The notes under the pieces are model-generated. The model was not told where the DNA came from, searched no databases, and saw only the letters and a program-made list of their open reading frames with translations. Shown in pieces: positions 28,602 through 38,148 of a stretch of DNA of 64,000 nt. Both the position numbers and the translations under genes were made by a program. Positions within the stretch are counted from its first letter, which is position 1, and each line of letters opens with the position of its first letter. The stretch comes from Methanohalophilus profundi (GTDB taxonomy: Archaea > Halobacteriota > Methanosarcinia > Methanosarcinales > Methanosarcinaceae), in contig NZ_QBKB01000002.1 of assembly GCF_004137855.1 (NCBI RefSeq), forward strand, positions 1,249,301-1,313,300, read 5' to 3'.

Positions 28602-29369
28602 ATGTTTAAAAAGTCATTAATTATGGTCGTTGCTCTTTTCATACTAATTTCTTGTGGATGTCTTTCTTCGGATGAAAGCCAGATTGTGAATTCGACCACA
28701 ACGGTTGCCAGCGTGATAGATGGGGATACTTTTGTGACGGATTCCGGGGAGAAAGTAAGACTAATCGGGATAGATACACCGGAGGTAGATGAACCCTATT
28801 ATACCGAGGCAAAATATTATTTGTCCAACCGGATCGAAGGTAAGCAGGTTTTGCTGGAAGGGGATAGCAGTAACCGGGATACTTATGACCGTTTATTGAG
28901 ATACGTTTGGCTTGACGGTGAACTGGTAAACAGGGAGCTTGTGGAAGAAGGTTTGGCTCTGGCCAAGGCCTATGAGCCCGACACGAAATATCAGCATATT
29001 TTTGCTGAAGCCCAGCAACATGCAAGAGCTGAGAAATCAGGGATCTGGTCCTATTTGAAAAATAACAATACCGCAGTTATTTCTTATCTGGAAGCAGGTA
29101 ACCACATAGGTGAGGTGAAAACGGTTGAAGGTACGGTGGTATCAACAGCTAAAATTGAAGAGGATGGTATAATCTATCTGAATTTCTATGATCCTTACAA
29201 AGGTTACTTCACTGTAATTATATGGCAGGACAGCTGGTCAAACTTTCCTCAATCTCCTGATATTTACTATGAGGGTAAGGATGTACTGGTGACAGGTAAG
29301 ATACAGGATTACAAGGGCACACCTGAGATTGAACTAAGTGGAGTTTCACAGATTGAAATTGTGGGGTGA
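28602..29369 (+). CDS. Thermonuclease-like (SNase) lipoprotein with C-terminal OB-like domain
   Basis: An N-terminal hydrophobic segment ends in the lipobox-like LISCGC, so the protein is probably a lipid-anchored, extracellular nuclease. The SNase domain has VIDGDTFV, VRLIGIDTPE and DRLLRYVWLDG, containing the catalytic Arg, Glu and Arg. The C-terminal ~90 residues resemble a nucleic-acid-binding OB fold (VEGTVVSTAKIEEDG to VTGKIQDYKGTPEIELSG). It may scavenge nucleic acids. A hairpin with a T tail follows. Confidence 0.85.
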   Translation: MFKKSLIMVVALFILISCGCLSSDESQIVNSTTTVASVIDGDTFVTDSGEKVRLIGIDTPEVDEPYYTEAKYYLSNRIEGKQVLLEGDSSNRDTYDRLLRYVWLDGELVNRELVEEGLALAKAYEPDTKYQHIFAEAQQHARAEKSGIWSYLKNNNTAVISYLEAGNHIGEVKTVEGTVVSTAKIEEDGIIYLNFYDPYKGYFTVIIWQDSWSNFPQSPDIYYEGKDVLVTGKIQDYKGTPEIELSGVSQIEIVG

Positions 29370-29373
29370 ACTT

Positions 29374-29399
29374 AAGGGGGCCTTTGTCAGCCCCCTTTT
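29374..29399. terminator. Hairpin terminator between convergent genes
   Basis: AAGGGGGC and GCCCCCTT form a perfect 8-bp stem with an 8-base loop, followed by TT. It lies five bases after the nuclease stop and 20 bases before the end of the convergent small membrane protein gene, so it may serve either strand. Confidence 0.6.
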
Positions 29400-29419
29400 G
29401 CACAATTGGTTTACTGTTG

Positions 29420-29695
29420 TTAATGTAGCATCGTCACTATTTTCCTTGATATTTCTTTGAAAATCGAAATAGCAATAGCGATTATCGCATATAACAGTAA
29501 AATGGCGAAAATACTGCCTATTATGTAACCGGGAAGCATAAAGTATGAGTTATAATCTCCCGGGTTTGGATGGAAGTAGCCAAGTAAATAATATAATATT
29601 GTATTTATTGCCAGTATAAAAAGTGCTACAGTTGACAATTTGTTAATAGATGGTTTGTATGACATTGTGTCCCTTATGATTTTGTTACTTTGCAT
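29420..29695 (-). CDS. Small membrane protein, unknown
   Basis: I do not recognise this 91-residue protein. It has two predicted membrane helices (LSTVALFILAINTILYYLLG and IIGSIFAILLLYAIIAIAIS) joined by a loop with FHPNPGDYNSYFM, and basic ends. No family motif is visible. It may be expressed alone or with the next upstream membrane protein gene. Confidence 0.5.
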   Translation of the reverse strand: MQSNKIIRDTMSYKPSINKLSTVALFILAINTILYYLLGYFHPNPGDYNSYFMLPGYIIGSIFAILLLYAIIAIAISIFKEISRKIVTMLH

Positions 29696-29743
29696 CTGCG
29701 GTAATGTTTGATATACAATATACTTAATATAGGCATTAATAAA

Positions 29744-30118
29744 TCAATTAATACCACTGAAAATTACCAGCATCCAGACGATACTTAAACATATTGCAAC
29801 GAGAAGATGTCCTATCTTCCTTTCTGAAGCCAGGTATCCGGCCCCGCCTCCCAAAACATCCAAAACTCCAATATAAGCGGTCACTTTAAGGATATAACTC
29901 AAACCGTAAGTGTAAGGGTGAGCACTTATTCCTAAAAAATGCCCATAAATCATAAGGCTGGTTATTGGTACCACTCCTACTACAATCCCCCCCACCTTAT
30001 CTTTTGTGACCCATCCATAAATAATCGGTATAACAGGCAAAAGAAAAACCATTTCACCAAGTGCTATTTTATTGCCTGTTGTTTCTTCAAGTGCGTGCTC
30101 GAATGCATCGATGTTCAT
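29744..30118 (-). CDS. Multi-pass membrane protein, unknown
   Basis: This 124-residue hydrophobic protein has about four predicted helices (MVFLLPVIPIIYGW; GIVVGVVPITSLMIYG; ILKVTAYIGVLDVLGGGAGYL; LLVAICLSIVWMLVIF). No recognised domain or charged catalytic residues are seen. It is in an accessory-looking patch of membrane and secreted proteins of lower GC than the flanking housekeeping genes. Confidence 0.5.
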   Translation of the reverse strand: MNIDAFEHALEETTGNKIALGEMVFLLPVIPIIYGWVTKDKVGGIVVGVVPITSLMIYGHFLGISAHPYTYGLSYILKVTAYIGVLDVLGGGAGYLASERKIGHLLVAICLSIVWMLVIFSGIN

Positions 30119-30223
30119 AAAAAAAGATGACTATCAATACTGATAAAATTATTGAATATATTAATGTAGTATTCTGAATATTTTTTGTATATTTCTGTAG
30201 GTCCATATAATTTCCTCAAAATA

Positions 30224-30246
30224 AGAAGGTGATCAAATCACCTTCT
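30224..30246 (-). terminator. Hairpin downstream of the secreted protein gene
   Basis: AGAAGGTGAT and ATCACCTTCT form a perfect 10-bp inverted repeat with a three-base loop, 25 bases beyond the stop of the minus-strand gene at 30271. On that strand it is followed by a T-rich stretch. It is probably a terminator or an mRNA end stabiliser. Confidence 0.5.
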
Positions 30247-30270
30247 ATTTATAGCGCAGCCTTTACAGTT

Positions 30271-31242
30271 TTAACTTCCGACCTTAAATATACAGGTCGC
30301 TTCTCCGTCACAGAATGGTTCCTGATTTGGAGTCCCTTCTTCATTGTCGAGTTCCTCATAATCATAAAGTACCCACCAGTTAGAAACATCATTATCAAAG
30401 AAACCAGCAACCAGGTCTTCAGCAGTTTCAAGTTCAATCACTTCATGGAGTGGCAGGCTGTCACGATGTGCATTTCCAACAATATCTTGAGTGGAAAGAT
30501 CAAATAATCTAACATGATAGCGCTCAGTAAGCAAACCTGTTTTATCGTCTGCCACACCTTCGTCTAAAACCCAATCATATTGCGGATCAGATACATACTG
30601 GTTATGCTCATATGGATAAGCTACGCTAACCCAACCTTCATCCAATATTTTTCCCTTTATTGTGCTCATATTGGTTCCTTCCCATGCCAGATTAATCGGA
30701 TCAGCTCTGGTATATACACCGTAGTATTCAGACCACGTGTATTGCGGGTATTCATACCCTATGTCCCACCATTCAAATGGGTCAGTTTCCGTAGTCATTA
30801 CCACTGTTTTTTCAGTTACAGTGATTCTTTGGTTCTCTTCGGTAAGAGCAAAAGTTTCACCATTTAATGACAGCGCTTTTTCGGCATTTTCAGGAACTTT
30901 AAGTTTTTCCATCTTTTCGAACTTATTGATTCCTAGATTCTTTTTCAGTTCTCTGCCGGTGTAGGTCTCTTTGATTTCAATCAATCCGTCTTTGTACGTG
31001 TATGTCTTGGTTGAAGTGACATTCAAAGTATGGTTCTGCATCCATTGTTCAGTCTGTTCTTTCATCCAAAGTTTAGTTTCTTCGTCCTTTTGGGTTTCCA
31101 TCATCCATTGTTTTAGTTCTTTTGGCATCTGTACTTTGTCAGATGTGCTTGAATCTGCACACACAGCTGGTACAAAAACCAAGTTTAACAGCAATATTGC
31201 TGCAAGCATTGCACCTATGCCAAATTTAACACTTGTTTTCAT
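30271..31242 (-). CDS. Secreted protein of unknown function
   Basis: The 323-residue protein begins with a signal peptide (GIGAMLAAILLLNLVFVPAVCA, cut near residue 30). A long helical, charged stretch follows with many Trp, Lys and Glu (ELKQWMMETQKDEETKLWM), then a beta-rich C-terminal half with aromatic clusters (DPFEWWDIGYEYPQYTW). There is no membrane anchor and no recognised catalytic motif. Regulation looks specific: its promoter is flanked by inverted repeats. Confidence 0.65.
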   Translation of the reverse strand: MKTSVKFGIGAMLAAILLLNLVFVPAVCADSSTSDKVQMPKELKQWMMETQKDEETKLWMKEQTEQWMQNHTLNVTSTKTYTYKDGLIEIKETYTGRELKKNLGINKFEKMEKLKVPENAEKALSLNGETFALTEENQRITVTEKTVVMTTETDPFEWWDIGYEYPQYTWSEYYGVYTRADPINLAWEGTNMSTIKGKILDEGWVSVAYPYEHNQYVSDPQYDWVLDEGVADDKTGLLTERYHVRLFDLSTQDIVGNAHRDSLPLHEVIELETAEDLVAGFFDNDVSNWWVLYDYEELDNEEGTPNQEPFCDGEATCIFKVGS

Positions 31243-31265
31243 CGATTTACCTCTTTGATTTTACT

Positions 31266-31320
31266 CTAGAGGCAAAGCTATGTTTATATAATGTAAAGAG
31301 CAAACTAGCTCTGCCTCTAG
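31266..31320 (-). promoter_or_regulatory. Inverted repeat flanking the TATA box of the secreted protein gene
   Basis: CTAGAGGCAAAGCTA (31266-31280) and TAGCTCTGCCTCTAG (31306-31320) are inverted repeats with one mismatch. Between them is TTTATATAA (about 31283-31291), the likely TATA box for the gene starting at 31242. A repressor bound to both arms would block TBP; the arms could also form a long hairpin in RNA from either strand. Confidence 0.5.
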
Positions 31321-31324
31321 GCCG

Positions 31325-31366
31325 ATGTGGGGTTCTGGTTGGTTAATATTCATTGGAACCCCACAT
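31325..31366. repeat. Perfect 11-bp inverted repeat
   Basis: ATGTGGGGTTC (31325-31335) and GAACCCCACAT (31356-31366) pair perfectly around a 20-base AT-rich loop. It lies immediately upstream of the first inverted repeat and is not explained by a gene. It could be a second regulator site, a small RNA hairpin or the end of an old mobile element. Confidence 0.5.
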
Positions 31367-31494
31367 TGTAAATAAATAGTATCTACATGATACTTATTGT
31401 TTGTGCTGGTGTAATTTTATCACACGCATTAATATTAATCATTTAGATCAATCCAGTATATTTTATTCTAGAAGTCACACAACTATTAGGCAAT

Positions 31495-31959
31495 CGGACG
31501 AAAAATATTAATCGGCTTCTCTCGCTTTATCCAGTATGGAAAACAAACTGGCAGTGGTCTTTGACAGTGCGGGAACATTGTTGCATATGTACCGTGTTGC
31601 CAGGGATATGTCCAACGGGATGATGCTGGAAGATATAGAAAGCACGATGCTGGTGGCAGGTCGCAAAGGCAGGGCACTTGTAGTGCTCCATGCCGATATG
31701 GAGATGATACTGGAGTCACAACCCCGCGGACGAAAAATATTAATCGGCTTCTCTCGCTTTATCCAGTATGGAAAACAAACTGGCAGTGGTCTTTGACAGT
31801 GCGGGAACATTGTTGCATATGTACCGTGTTGCCAGGGATATGTCCAACGGGATGATGCTGGAAGATATAGAAAGCACGATGCTGGTGGCAGGTCGCAAAG
31901 GCAGGGCACTTGTAGTGCTCCATGCCGATATGGAGATGATACTGGAGTCACAACCCCGC
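31495..31959 (+). repeat. Exact 232-bp tandem duplication at the start of the HAD gene
   Basis: Bases 31495-31727 and 31727-31959 are identical by eye. Each copy holds about 40 bases of leader and the first 63 codons of the HAD protein. The copies diverge at 31728 versus 31960. Perfect identity means a very recent duplication or an assembly artefact. Confidence 0.85.
31536..31727 (+). pseudogene. Truncated first copy of the HAD protein 5' end
   Basis: The first duplicated copy starts MENKLAVVFDSAGTLLHMYR and is identical to the full gene for 63 codons. It then reads out of frame into the second leader and stops at 31796. Any product would be a fragment lacking most of the HAD fold. Translation from it could interfere with the downstream full gene. 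Confidence 0.75.
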
Positions 31960-32577
31960 CGGTTACTTTCGGATTTCATGGAAAGAGAACACGTAGAGCT
32001 GGATGTGAGCTGTTCCAATGGTGAGGTATCCCCCTCTGAAATCTCAAAAATCGTCCAGCAAAGCGATTTGGTTCTCGGGGATGTCCAGGAGGTATTTTGC
32101 AGGGTTAAGACCCGCTGTCCCAATATCTTTTACTTGGCGTGTGGGTTTATAGTAGATGTTGTTGAGCAGTCAGTAACCTATGTGGTTAGTACGGGGGGCC
32201 GCCTTTATCCTGAAAGCAAGGATACCTTGCAAGCTCTTCATCAGAGGGGAGTGGGTCTTTATATTGCCTCAGGAGATAGCATGAAAAACCTGAACAGACT
32301 CTCCCGCTGCATAGGTGTTCCTATTGATGGGGTTTTTGATATTGCCTCTACATTTGACAAGGAAAGAATTATTAAGGATCTTAAAAAACAGTACTATAAA
32401 GTCATTATGGTGGGCGACGGGATGAATGATATGCTGGCATTAAGATCAGCTGATGTGGGAATTCTTACAGTTCAGCAGGGGGACTCCCGCCCTCCCAGAT
32501 TGCAGGAATCTGCTGATGTAGTGGTGGGCAATATTGCTGAAGTTGTCAGGTTTGCAGATGTGGCAATTTCATCTTAA
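31768..32577 (+). CDS. HAD-superfamily hydrolase upstream of the MCR-activation genes
   Basis: The 269-residue protein has HAD motif I FDSAGTLL (the nucleophile D followed by S rather than D, so phosphatase activity may be altered), motif II SGDS and motif IV VMVGDGMNDMLALRSADVGI. The C-terminal part resembles the P-domain of P-type ATPases, but there are no membrane helices. It precedes atwA by 220 bases, so it may belong functionally to the MCR-activation region. Its 5' end is tandemly duplicated. Confidence 0.75.
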   Translation: MENKLAVVFDSAGTLLHMYRVARDMSNGMMLEDIESTMLVAGRKGRALVVLHADMEMILESQPRRLLSDFMEREHVELDVSCSNGEVSPSEISKIVQQSDLVLGDVQEVFCRVKTRCPNIFYLACGFIVDVVEQSVTYVVSTGGRLYPESKDTLQALHQRGVGLYIASGDSMKNLNRLSRCIGVPIDGVFDIASTFDKERIIKDLKKQYYKVIMVGDGMNDMLALRSADVGILTVQQGDSRPPRLQESADVVVGNIAEVVRFADVAISS

Positions 32578-32799
32578 CACTATCAGAAGCCGGTTTTTAA
32601 AAGTTAACAGCGATATAATTATGCGTTACGTTTATGTAGTGTTCAATGTAATCCAGATATAAAATACCAGATTTAAATTTTTGGTTATGTTGGGCCTGGT
32701 CACAGGTTTATGGTTTTGTGCATACCGTGCAAAATGTTAAGTACATTTACTGTATAATCTCAAAACAGGTCTGATAATATCCATGTCGGAGGTACTCAA

Positions 32800-34413
32800 A
32801 TGTCATTATTCATCGAGATCAAAGATCTTACCATCTCTTATAATGGTGCAGCGGTCTTAAAGAATATCAATCTCAATATAAATGAAGGTGAAGTTGTCGG
32901 AATCTTGGGAAAAAGCGGTTCCGGTAAAACGGTATTGATGCATGCGCTTCGCGGTGCCGAGGAATTAGATGAAATCACAGGTTCAATAATCTATCACGTT
33001 GCACGCTGTGAAAAATGTGGCTATATAGAACCACCCAGTATGGTGGGGAAGGCCTGTTCACATTGCGAAAACAGTAATTTTGAAGCGTTTGAAGCAGATT
33101 TTGCAAAACTTGACATCCATAATAACGAGCGCAGGGCAGTATCCCGAAGGGTTGCGATTATGCTCCAGAGGACCTTTGCCCTTTATGGAGATGACAGGGT
33201 AATTGCCAATGTAGTAAATTCCCTGACAGAGATTGGTTACAGTGGTCCCGATGCAATGGAGCATGCTGTACAACTTCTTGAAGAAGTTCGTCTCTCCCAC
33301 AGGATGATGCATGTTGCTCGTGATTTAAGTGGTGGTGAGAAACAGAGGGTAGTTCTTGCACGCCAGCTTGTGAGAAATCCCATGCTGCTGCTTGCAGACG
33401 AACCGACAGGAACTCTTGACCCCAGGACAGCAAAAGTGGTACATGATGTTGTAGAGGATACAGTTTCATCCCACAACATGACAATGGTAATCACTTCTCA
33501 CTGGTCAGATGTCATTGAGGATTTGGCTGATAGGGCAATTATCCTTGAGGACGGGGAAATTGTATGTGAAGGTGATGCCTGTGATGTCTCCCGCGACTTT
33601 ATGAAAATGGTCACTGATATTGGTGAATGGGAAAAAGCCAATGTAGGCGAGGACATCATCAGGGTGGAAGACCTTGTGAAAAAATACATCTCCGTTTCAA
33701 GAGGAGTAGTTTATGCCGTAGGCGGTGTGAGCTTTAATGTGAAGGAAGGTGAGATATTCGGGCTTGCAGGTACCAGTGGTGCAGGGAAGACAACTACTTC
33801 TGAAATGCTCATGGGCAATGTACAACCAACAAGCGGGGCAGTGCATGTTCGCGTTGGTGATGAGTGGGTGAATATGAGAGAACCCGGAGCTGACAACAGG
33901 GGCCGTGCAGTTCGCTACATGGGTATCCTGCATCAGGAATATGGTCTGTACACACACAGGACAATCATCGATAACCTGACCGAATCCATCGGGATCGATC
34001 TTCCCTATGAACTTGCTACCAGAAAGGCTATCAATACTCTTGTGACAAGCGGTTTTACTGAAAACAAAGCCAAATCCATCCTTCCTAAAATGGCAGATGA
34101 GGTAAGTGAAGGAGAGAGGCACAGGGTTGCTCTGGCTCAGATTTTAATGAAAGAACCAAATATCATTTTAATGGATGAACCAACTGGGACAATGGATCCG
34201 ATTACAAGGACCGAGGTAACCAAATCCATCCTGAAGGCAAGGGAAGAGATGGGCAATACATTTGTGATAGTTTCGCATGATATGGATTTCCTTACTGATA
34301 TCTGTGACCGTGTAGCACTAATGAGAGATTCAAAGATAGTTGATATCGGAGAACCAGAAACCGTCCTTTCCCAGCTTACTGAAAAGGAACTTGAAGAAGT
34401 TCCTCAACAGTAA
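32800..34413 (+). CDS. atwA: Methyl-coenzyme M reductase activation component A2, double ABC ATPase
   Basis: A2 supplies ATP hydrolysis for the reductive activation of the nickel cofactor F430 in MCR. The 537-residue protein has two ABC domains. The first has Walker A GKSGSGKT (37-44), an inserted zinc-like CEKC/CSHC pair (70-89) and signature LSGGEKQR. The second has Walker [10 protein letters not shown] and a divergent signature [19 protein letters not shown] ribosome site precedes the ATG. It is followed within 30 bases by mmp3, heading the activation operon. Confidence 0.95.
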   Translation: MSLFIEIKDLTISYNGAAVLKNINLNINEGEVVGILGKSGSGKTVLMHALRGAEELDEITGSIIYHVARCEKCGYIEPPSMVGKACSHCENSNFEAFEADFAKLDIHNNERRAVSRRVAIMLQRTFALYGDDRVIANVVNSLTEIGYSGPDAMEHAVQLLEEVRLSHRMMHVARDLSGGEKQRVVLARQLVRNPMLLLADEPTGTLDPRTAKVVHDVVEDTVSSHNMTMVITSHWSDVIEDLADRAIILEDGEIVCEGDACDVSRDFMKMVTDIGEWEKANVGEDIIRVEDLVKKYISVSRGVVYAVGGVSFNVKEGEIFGLAGTSGAGKTTTSEMLMGNVQPTSGAVHVRVGDEWVNMREPGADNRGRAVRYMGILHQEYGLYTHRTIIDNLTESIGIDLPYELATRKAINTLVTSGFTENKAKSILPKMADEVSEGERHRVALAQILMKEPNIILMDEPTGTMDPITRTEVTKSILKAREEMGNTFVIVSHDMDFLTDICDRVALMRDSKIVDIGEPETVLSQLTEKELEEVPQQ

Positions 34414-34443
34414 CTTTATTATTAAGTGCTCTCTATGTAGTGA

Positions 34444-36005
34444 TTGGAGGAATTAGGGACGATTCAAGTGCTTGTTAACGGCGAGAAGTTATCTCTCCCG
34501 GATGGTGCTACAGTACAGGAAGCCATCGATACAGCAGAGGCACCTTACAAAAGAGGTGCTTGTGTGGGCATTCTCAAGAAATCAGAAAGTGTCCGCTCTG
34601 AAAGTGTAAGGGAGTATCGTGTCAAGACTACAAAAGGAGAATTACGTCTTGAAATAATTGATCATCTTTCCGCTTCTGCCCGCAGGTGGATGGAAGGTTT
34701 CAAGCAATATGAAGGAATTTCCCTGCGCTGGGGCAGCAAGGATGCCACAGCCTTTGGCCCATTTTCGGAATCTCTGAAACCGGAAAGAACTCCCGCAAAG
34801 CTGGATAAATATGATGTATTATTTTCAGCTGGGGGATATAACCCTTCTAATTTCCATCTTCTTTTTTCCCTTGCAGAGCATTCTGCAGACTACGGTGCAC
34901 CTGCAGATGGTCCTTTTGCCAGGGTCGTGGGCGGTAAGAAACTTCTGACCAGTTTTGAGCGCTCTGATCGCATTCTTGAAATTGAACCCGTAATTGAATG
35001 GCAGGAATCTGCAAAACACCTGGTCACAGATGATACTAGCACAACCCTGGAGGATGGTGATGGTCTCTTTACCTTTATAGGGATAAAACTTGCTCCTGAA
35101 TCTCCTGAAGGAGCTGAATTTTTCTTTGGTCTAATTAAGGATGGATTTTTCAAAGTTGACGATGACTCCAGTTCTTTTATAAGTGACAGTAATTTAAAAG
35201 GTGAGATCTGCTCCTTTGAAAACTTTGAAGCCCGAAAGGATGGTGCTGTATGGGTACGAACTGCAGGTTATGGCACCGGTAAAGTGTTCATCTCCCGTGA
35301 TGAAAGAGCTGCCAGTGTTGTACATTCGGTAATTGGCAATATAGAACAAGGTATTGAACTTATCCATATGGCAGGAAAGGGTCACTCTATATTTGTAAAG
35401 ACGGATCCTGCTCCCATCAATATACTTGGCATGGGCTTTAATGAAGCTGAAAAACACCTTGAAGGACTGGGGGTTGAACTGGTACGTGAAGGGTATAAAG
35501 AAGACGATGCCAATATTGTGAAACTTCAACCCTCCAGTACTATCGATATCCTGCTGGCAAAAAAAGTAATTGCAACCGGGGCACCGGATTCCCTGGTAAT
35601 TCGTGTTGAACTGTATGATGAACTCGCTCCTAAAACCCTGGATTTCTTCAGGCACTCAGTAGGTCTTACCTTCAGGCCTATAGGTACACTGCCTGTGATG
35701 ATGATATATGAGGATACATACTTGTTTAAAGCCGCAAAGTCCGCTGAAAAATATAAGGAAATTTGCCGGAAAACGTGCTTGTGGATAAAACCAAAGCTTT
35801 TGAGATTGGGATTACTAACCAGGCCGCCAAAAGAATGGGTATTGTGGGGGTCAAAACAGAGGATGACGATCTGTTTGGTCCCACCGGAGAGAAATTTTCA
35901 AGTACCAATATAATAGGAAAAATCCTTGAGCCCGAGAAATTCAAGGCATTGACCGAAAAGGATACCATGTACGTTCTGGAAAGTAACAAGGAGGAGATTG
36001 AATGA
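34444..36005 (+). pseudogene. mmp3: Methanogenesis marker protein 3, frameshifted
   Basis: This UPF0288 protein is part of the MCR activation machinery. The N-terminus has a ubiquitin-like stretch (IQVLVNGEKLSLPDGATVQEAI) and the central part has a cyclophilin-like region. The long frame ends wrongly at 35913. The last ~80 residues (LPENVLVDKTKAFEIGITNQAAKRMG to the stop at 36005) are in the next frame. One T missing from 35762-35764 restores EILPENV. The start is uncertain: TTG at 34444 overlaps the ribosome site GGAGG, and an ACG at 34459 has ideal spacing. Confidence 0.88.
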
Positions 36006-36436
36006 GCGGGGAGGATGTTGATGAGATTACAAAGATCATGGTGATTGACTCAGACAGTGTACTTCCTTCTGATGCTGCGATGAAAATCTATGAGTCCGAT
36101 GTAGATATTACCATTAAGGAAACCTGTTTCGGCACAATGGTAACAGGTCCGCGTGATTCAGTGGAAAAGGTAGTAGCTGAAGTAAGGGCCCTTGATCCGA
36201 ATCATGTTTTTGTGAAACAGAGGGGTTTCCCGCCAGGTGATGAACGTCGCTGCAGGGCTTCCAGAGGCGGAGGTCCAAGGCCGGGTTTCCATTACCTTAG
36301 AAACGAAGTAGCAACATTGCCCATAATCAGCAAAGCTCTTGATGAGTATGAGACATATAATCCGGCTGAAAAGAAAGAATCTCCTGACAAAATTTCACCA
36401 TCCAAACTTAAAGATATTATTGAATCTGAATTATGA
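36002..36436 (+). CDS. mmp6: Methanogenesis marker protein 6
   Basis: The 144-residue protein is specific to methanogens and anaerobic methane oxidisers. It shows the conserved IKETCFGTMVTGPRDSVEKV stretch and a basic middle with GFPPGDERRCRASRGGGPRPGFH; both Cys could bind a metal or cluster. Its ATG overlaps the mmp3 stop (ATGA). Function is unknown beyond its place among MCR-activation genes. Confidence 0.9.
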   Translation: MSGEDVDEITKIMVIDSDSVLPSDAAMKIYESDVDITIKETCFGTMVTGPRDSVEKVVAEVRALDPNHVFVKQRGFPPGDERRCRASRGGGPRPGFHYLRNEVATLPIISKALDEYETYNPAEKKESPDKISPSKLKDIIESEL

Positions 36437-36445
36437 GGTGACACC

Positions 36446-36901
36446 TTGGCAAAAATTTTCATCTACCCCACTAACAGCCTTATCCTTTCTGATCTCGTTG
36501 AAAGGTTTGGCCATAAACCCCTTGCAATGATGGAGAAGATCCGGGAAAAAATCACTACAGTAGGTGTAGATTCCCCGCCGATCAATATTACTCCCGAAGA
36601 TCCCAAACATGGCTTGAAATATGCTTCAGTAGAAGTTCCTGCCGGTGTGAGGGGCCGTATGTCCATAGTGGGCCCTCTGATTGATGAAGCTGAAGCTGCG
36701 ATCATAGTGCTGGATTCGGCATCTGCTTTTGGTTGCATGGGGTGTGCACGTGCCAATGAACTTACAAAGTTCCTTGCACGCCAAAGGGACATTCCCCGCC
36801 TTGAAGTCAAATATCCTCGCACTGAAGAAGAAGGTAAAGACTTTGTATACCAGATTGCTGAATTCCTGAAATCCCTGTCCAAAGAGGAGGATGAAGAATG
36901 A
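36446..36901 (+). CDS. mmp5: Methanogenesis marker protein 5
   Basis: This 151-residue protein begins at a TTG with a strong GAGGTGA ribosome site. It has [22 protein letters not shown] and a C-terminal [14 protein letters not shown] motif with a CxxC pair. It is restricted to methanogens; role unknown. Its stop overlaps the mmp15 start (ATGA). Confidence 0.9.
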   Translation: MAKIFIYPTNSLILSDLVERFGHKPLAMMEKIREKITTVGVDSPPINITPEDPKHGLKYASVEVPAGVRGRMSIVGPLIDEAEAAIIVLDSASAFGCMGCARANELTKFLARQRDIPRLEVKYPRTEEEGKDFVYQIAEFLKSLSKEEDEE

Positions 36902-38142
36902 ATAATTCTGATAAAGTAACGATAGCACTGGTTTCATGCGGTTCTGAATATGCCGGTATCCAGAAGGAACTGGAATCGGCAGCATCTTCCTTGAATGCGG
37001 AACTTGTCTATCCGGAGATGGATGTGGCATCGATGGACACCATAGGCGGGGAATTCGGGCTGGAAGTCGCAAGTCCTGATCTGCGTCTCATGATGGCCAG
37101 GGCAAAAGCTGTAGTAGAAGGTGTGGCTCAGGTGGATGCTGTGTTTGTTGCTACCTGTTTTAGATGTGCTGAAGCTGCGATTGTTCGTAATGAAGTGCGC
37201 CGTTATATATTTGAAGATTCGGGTCTGCCGGTTATAAGTTATTCTTTTACCGAGCGAACAACTGCGGCTACCCTGCTGACACGTATGGAAGCCCTGACAA
37301 CCATTGCAAAGAGCAAACATTTACTTGCAAGGGAAATTCAGGAAGGATTGACAGCAGGTATTGACTCTGGTTCAACAACTACCAAAGCTGTAGTTATGAG
37401 GGATGACGAGATAATCGGTGAAGGCTGGGTGCCCACCATCAAAGTGCTTGAAAGTGCTGAAAAAGCCCTTCAGCAGGCACTGGATCAGGCCGATGTCAAA
37501 AGAGAGGACTTGCAGTCAATCGGTACAACAGGATACGGACGTTTCCTTATAGGCGATCACTTCAACGCCGACCTTATGCAGGAAGAAATTACGGTAAATT
37601 CCAAGGGAGCGGTCTACCTTGCAAAGACACAGCAGGGTAATGCCACTGTAATTGATATTGGCGGTATGGATAACAAAGCCATTTCCGTACAGGATGGCAT
37701 TCCCGGCATGTTCACCATGGGAGGCGTTTGTGCGGGTGCTTCGGGCAGATTCCTTGAAATGACTTCCAAGAGACTGGGTGTGGATATCACGGAACTCGGG
37801 GACCTTGCAATCAAGGGAATGCAGAAAAATGTAGAAATGAACAGTTATTGTATTGTTTTCGGAATCCAGTCCCTGGTTAATTCCCTTGCCAAGGGAGCTA
37901 CGCCCGAAGACGTGGCTGCTGCAGCGTGTCACAGTGTTGTGGAACAAATATTTGAACAGCAGCTCCAGGAAATTGAAGTTAAAGAACCCCTTGTCCTGGT
38001 GGGTGGTTCATCCCTGATTGCTGGTGTACCCAAAGCTCTGGAAGAACTGCTCAAGATTGATGTTGTTGTCCCTCCATATGCCCAGCATATCGGTGCAGTG
38101 GGTGCCGCGCTGCTTGTTTCTGGTTTTGTGGATAAGGAGTGA
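36898..38142 (+). CDS. mmp15: Methanogenesis marker protein 15, BcrA/BadF-type ATPase
   Basis: The 414-residue protein joins an N-terminal region with conserved Cys ([19 protein letters not shown]) to an actin/hexokinase-type ATPase of the 2-hydroxyacyl-CoA dehydratase activator family. Phosphate motifs [14 protein letters not shown] and [11 protein letters not shown] and the cluster-type [14 protein letters not shown] are visible. Related proteins use ATP to drive low-potential electrons, which fits the need to reduce Ni in MCR. The final segment has [13 protein letters not shown]. Confidence 0.92.
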   Translation: MNNSDKVTIALVSCGSEYAGIQKELESAASSLNAELVYPEMDVASMDTIGGEFGLEVASPDLRLMMARAKAVVEGVAQVDAVFVATCFRCAEAAIVRNEVRRYIFEDSGLPVISYSFTERTTAATLLTRMEALTTIAKSKHLLAREIQEGLTAGIDSGSTTTKAVVMRDDEIIGEGWVPTIKVLESAEKALQQALDQADVKREDLQSIGTTGYGRFLIGDHFNADLMQEEITVNSKGAVYLAKTQQGNATVIDIGGMDNKAISVQDGIPGMFTMGGVCAGASGRFLEMTSKRLGVDITELGDLAIKGMQKNVEMNSYCIVFGIQSLVNSLAKGATPEDVAAAACHSVVEQIFEQQLQEIEVKEPLVLVGGSSLIAGVPKALEELLKIDVVVPPYAQHIGAVGAALLVSGFVDKE

Positions 38143-38148
38143 TTTGAA

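Noticed and set aside
31508..32123. Two long overlapping minus-strand frames across the duplicated HAD start
   Set aside because: They are antisense shadows of the HAD coding sequence and are similar only because the DNA is duplicated.
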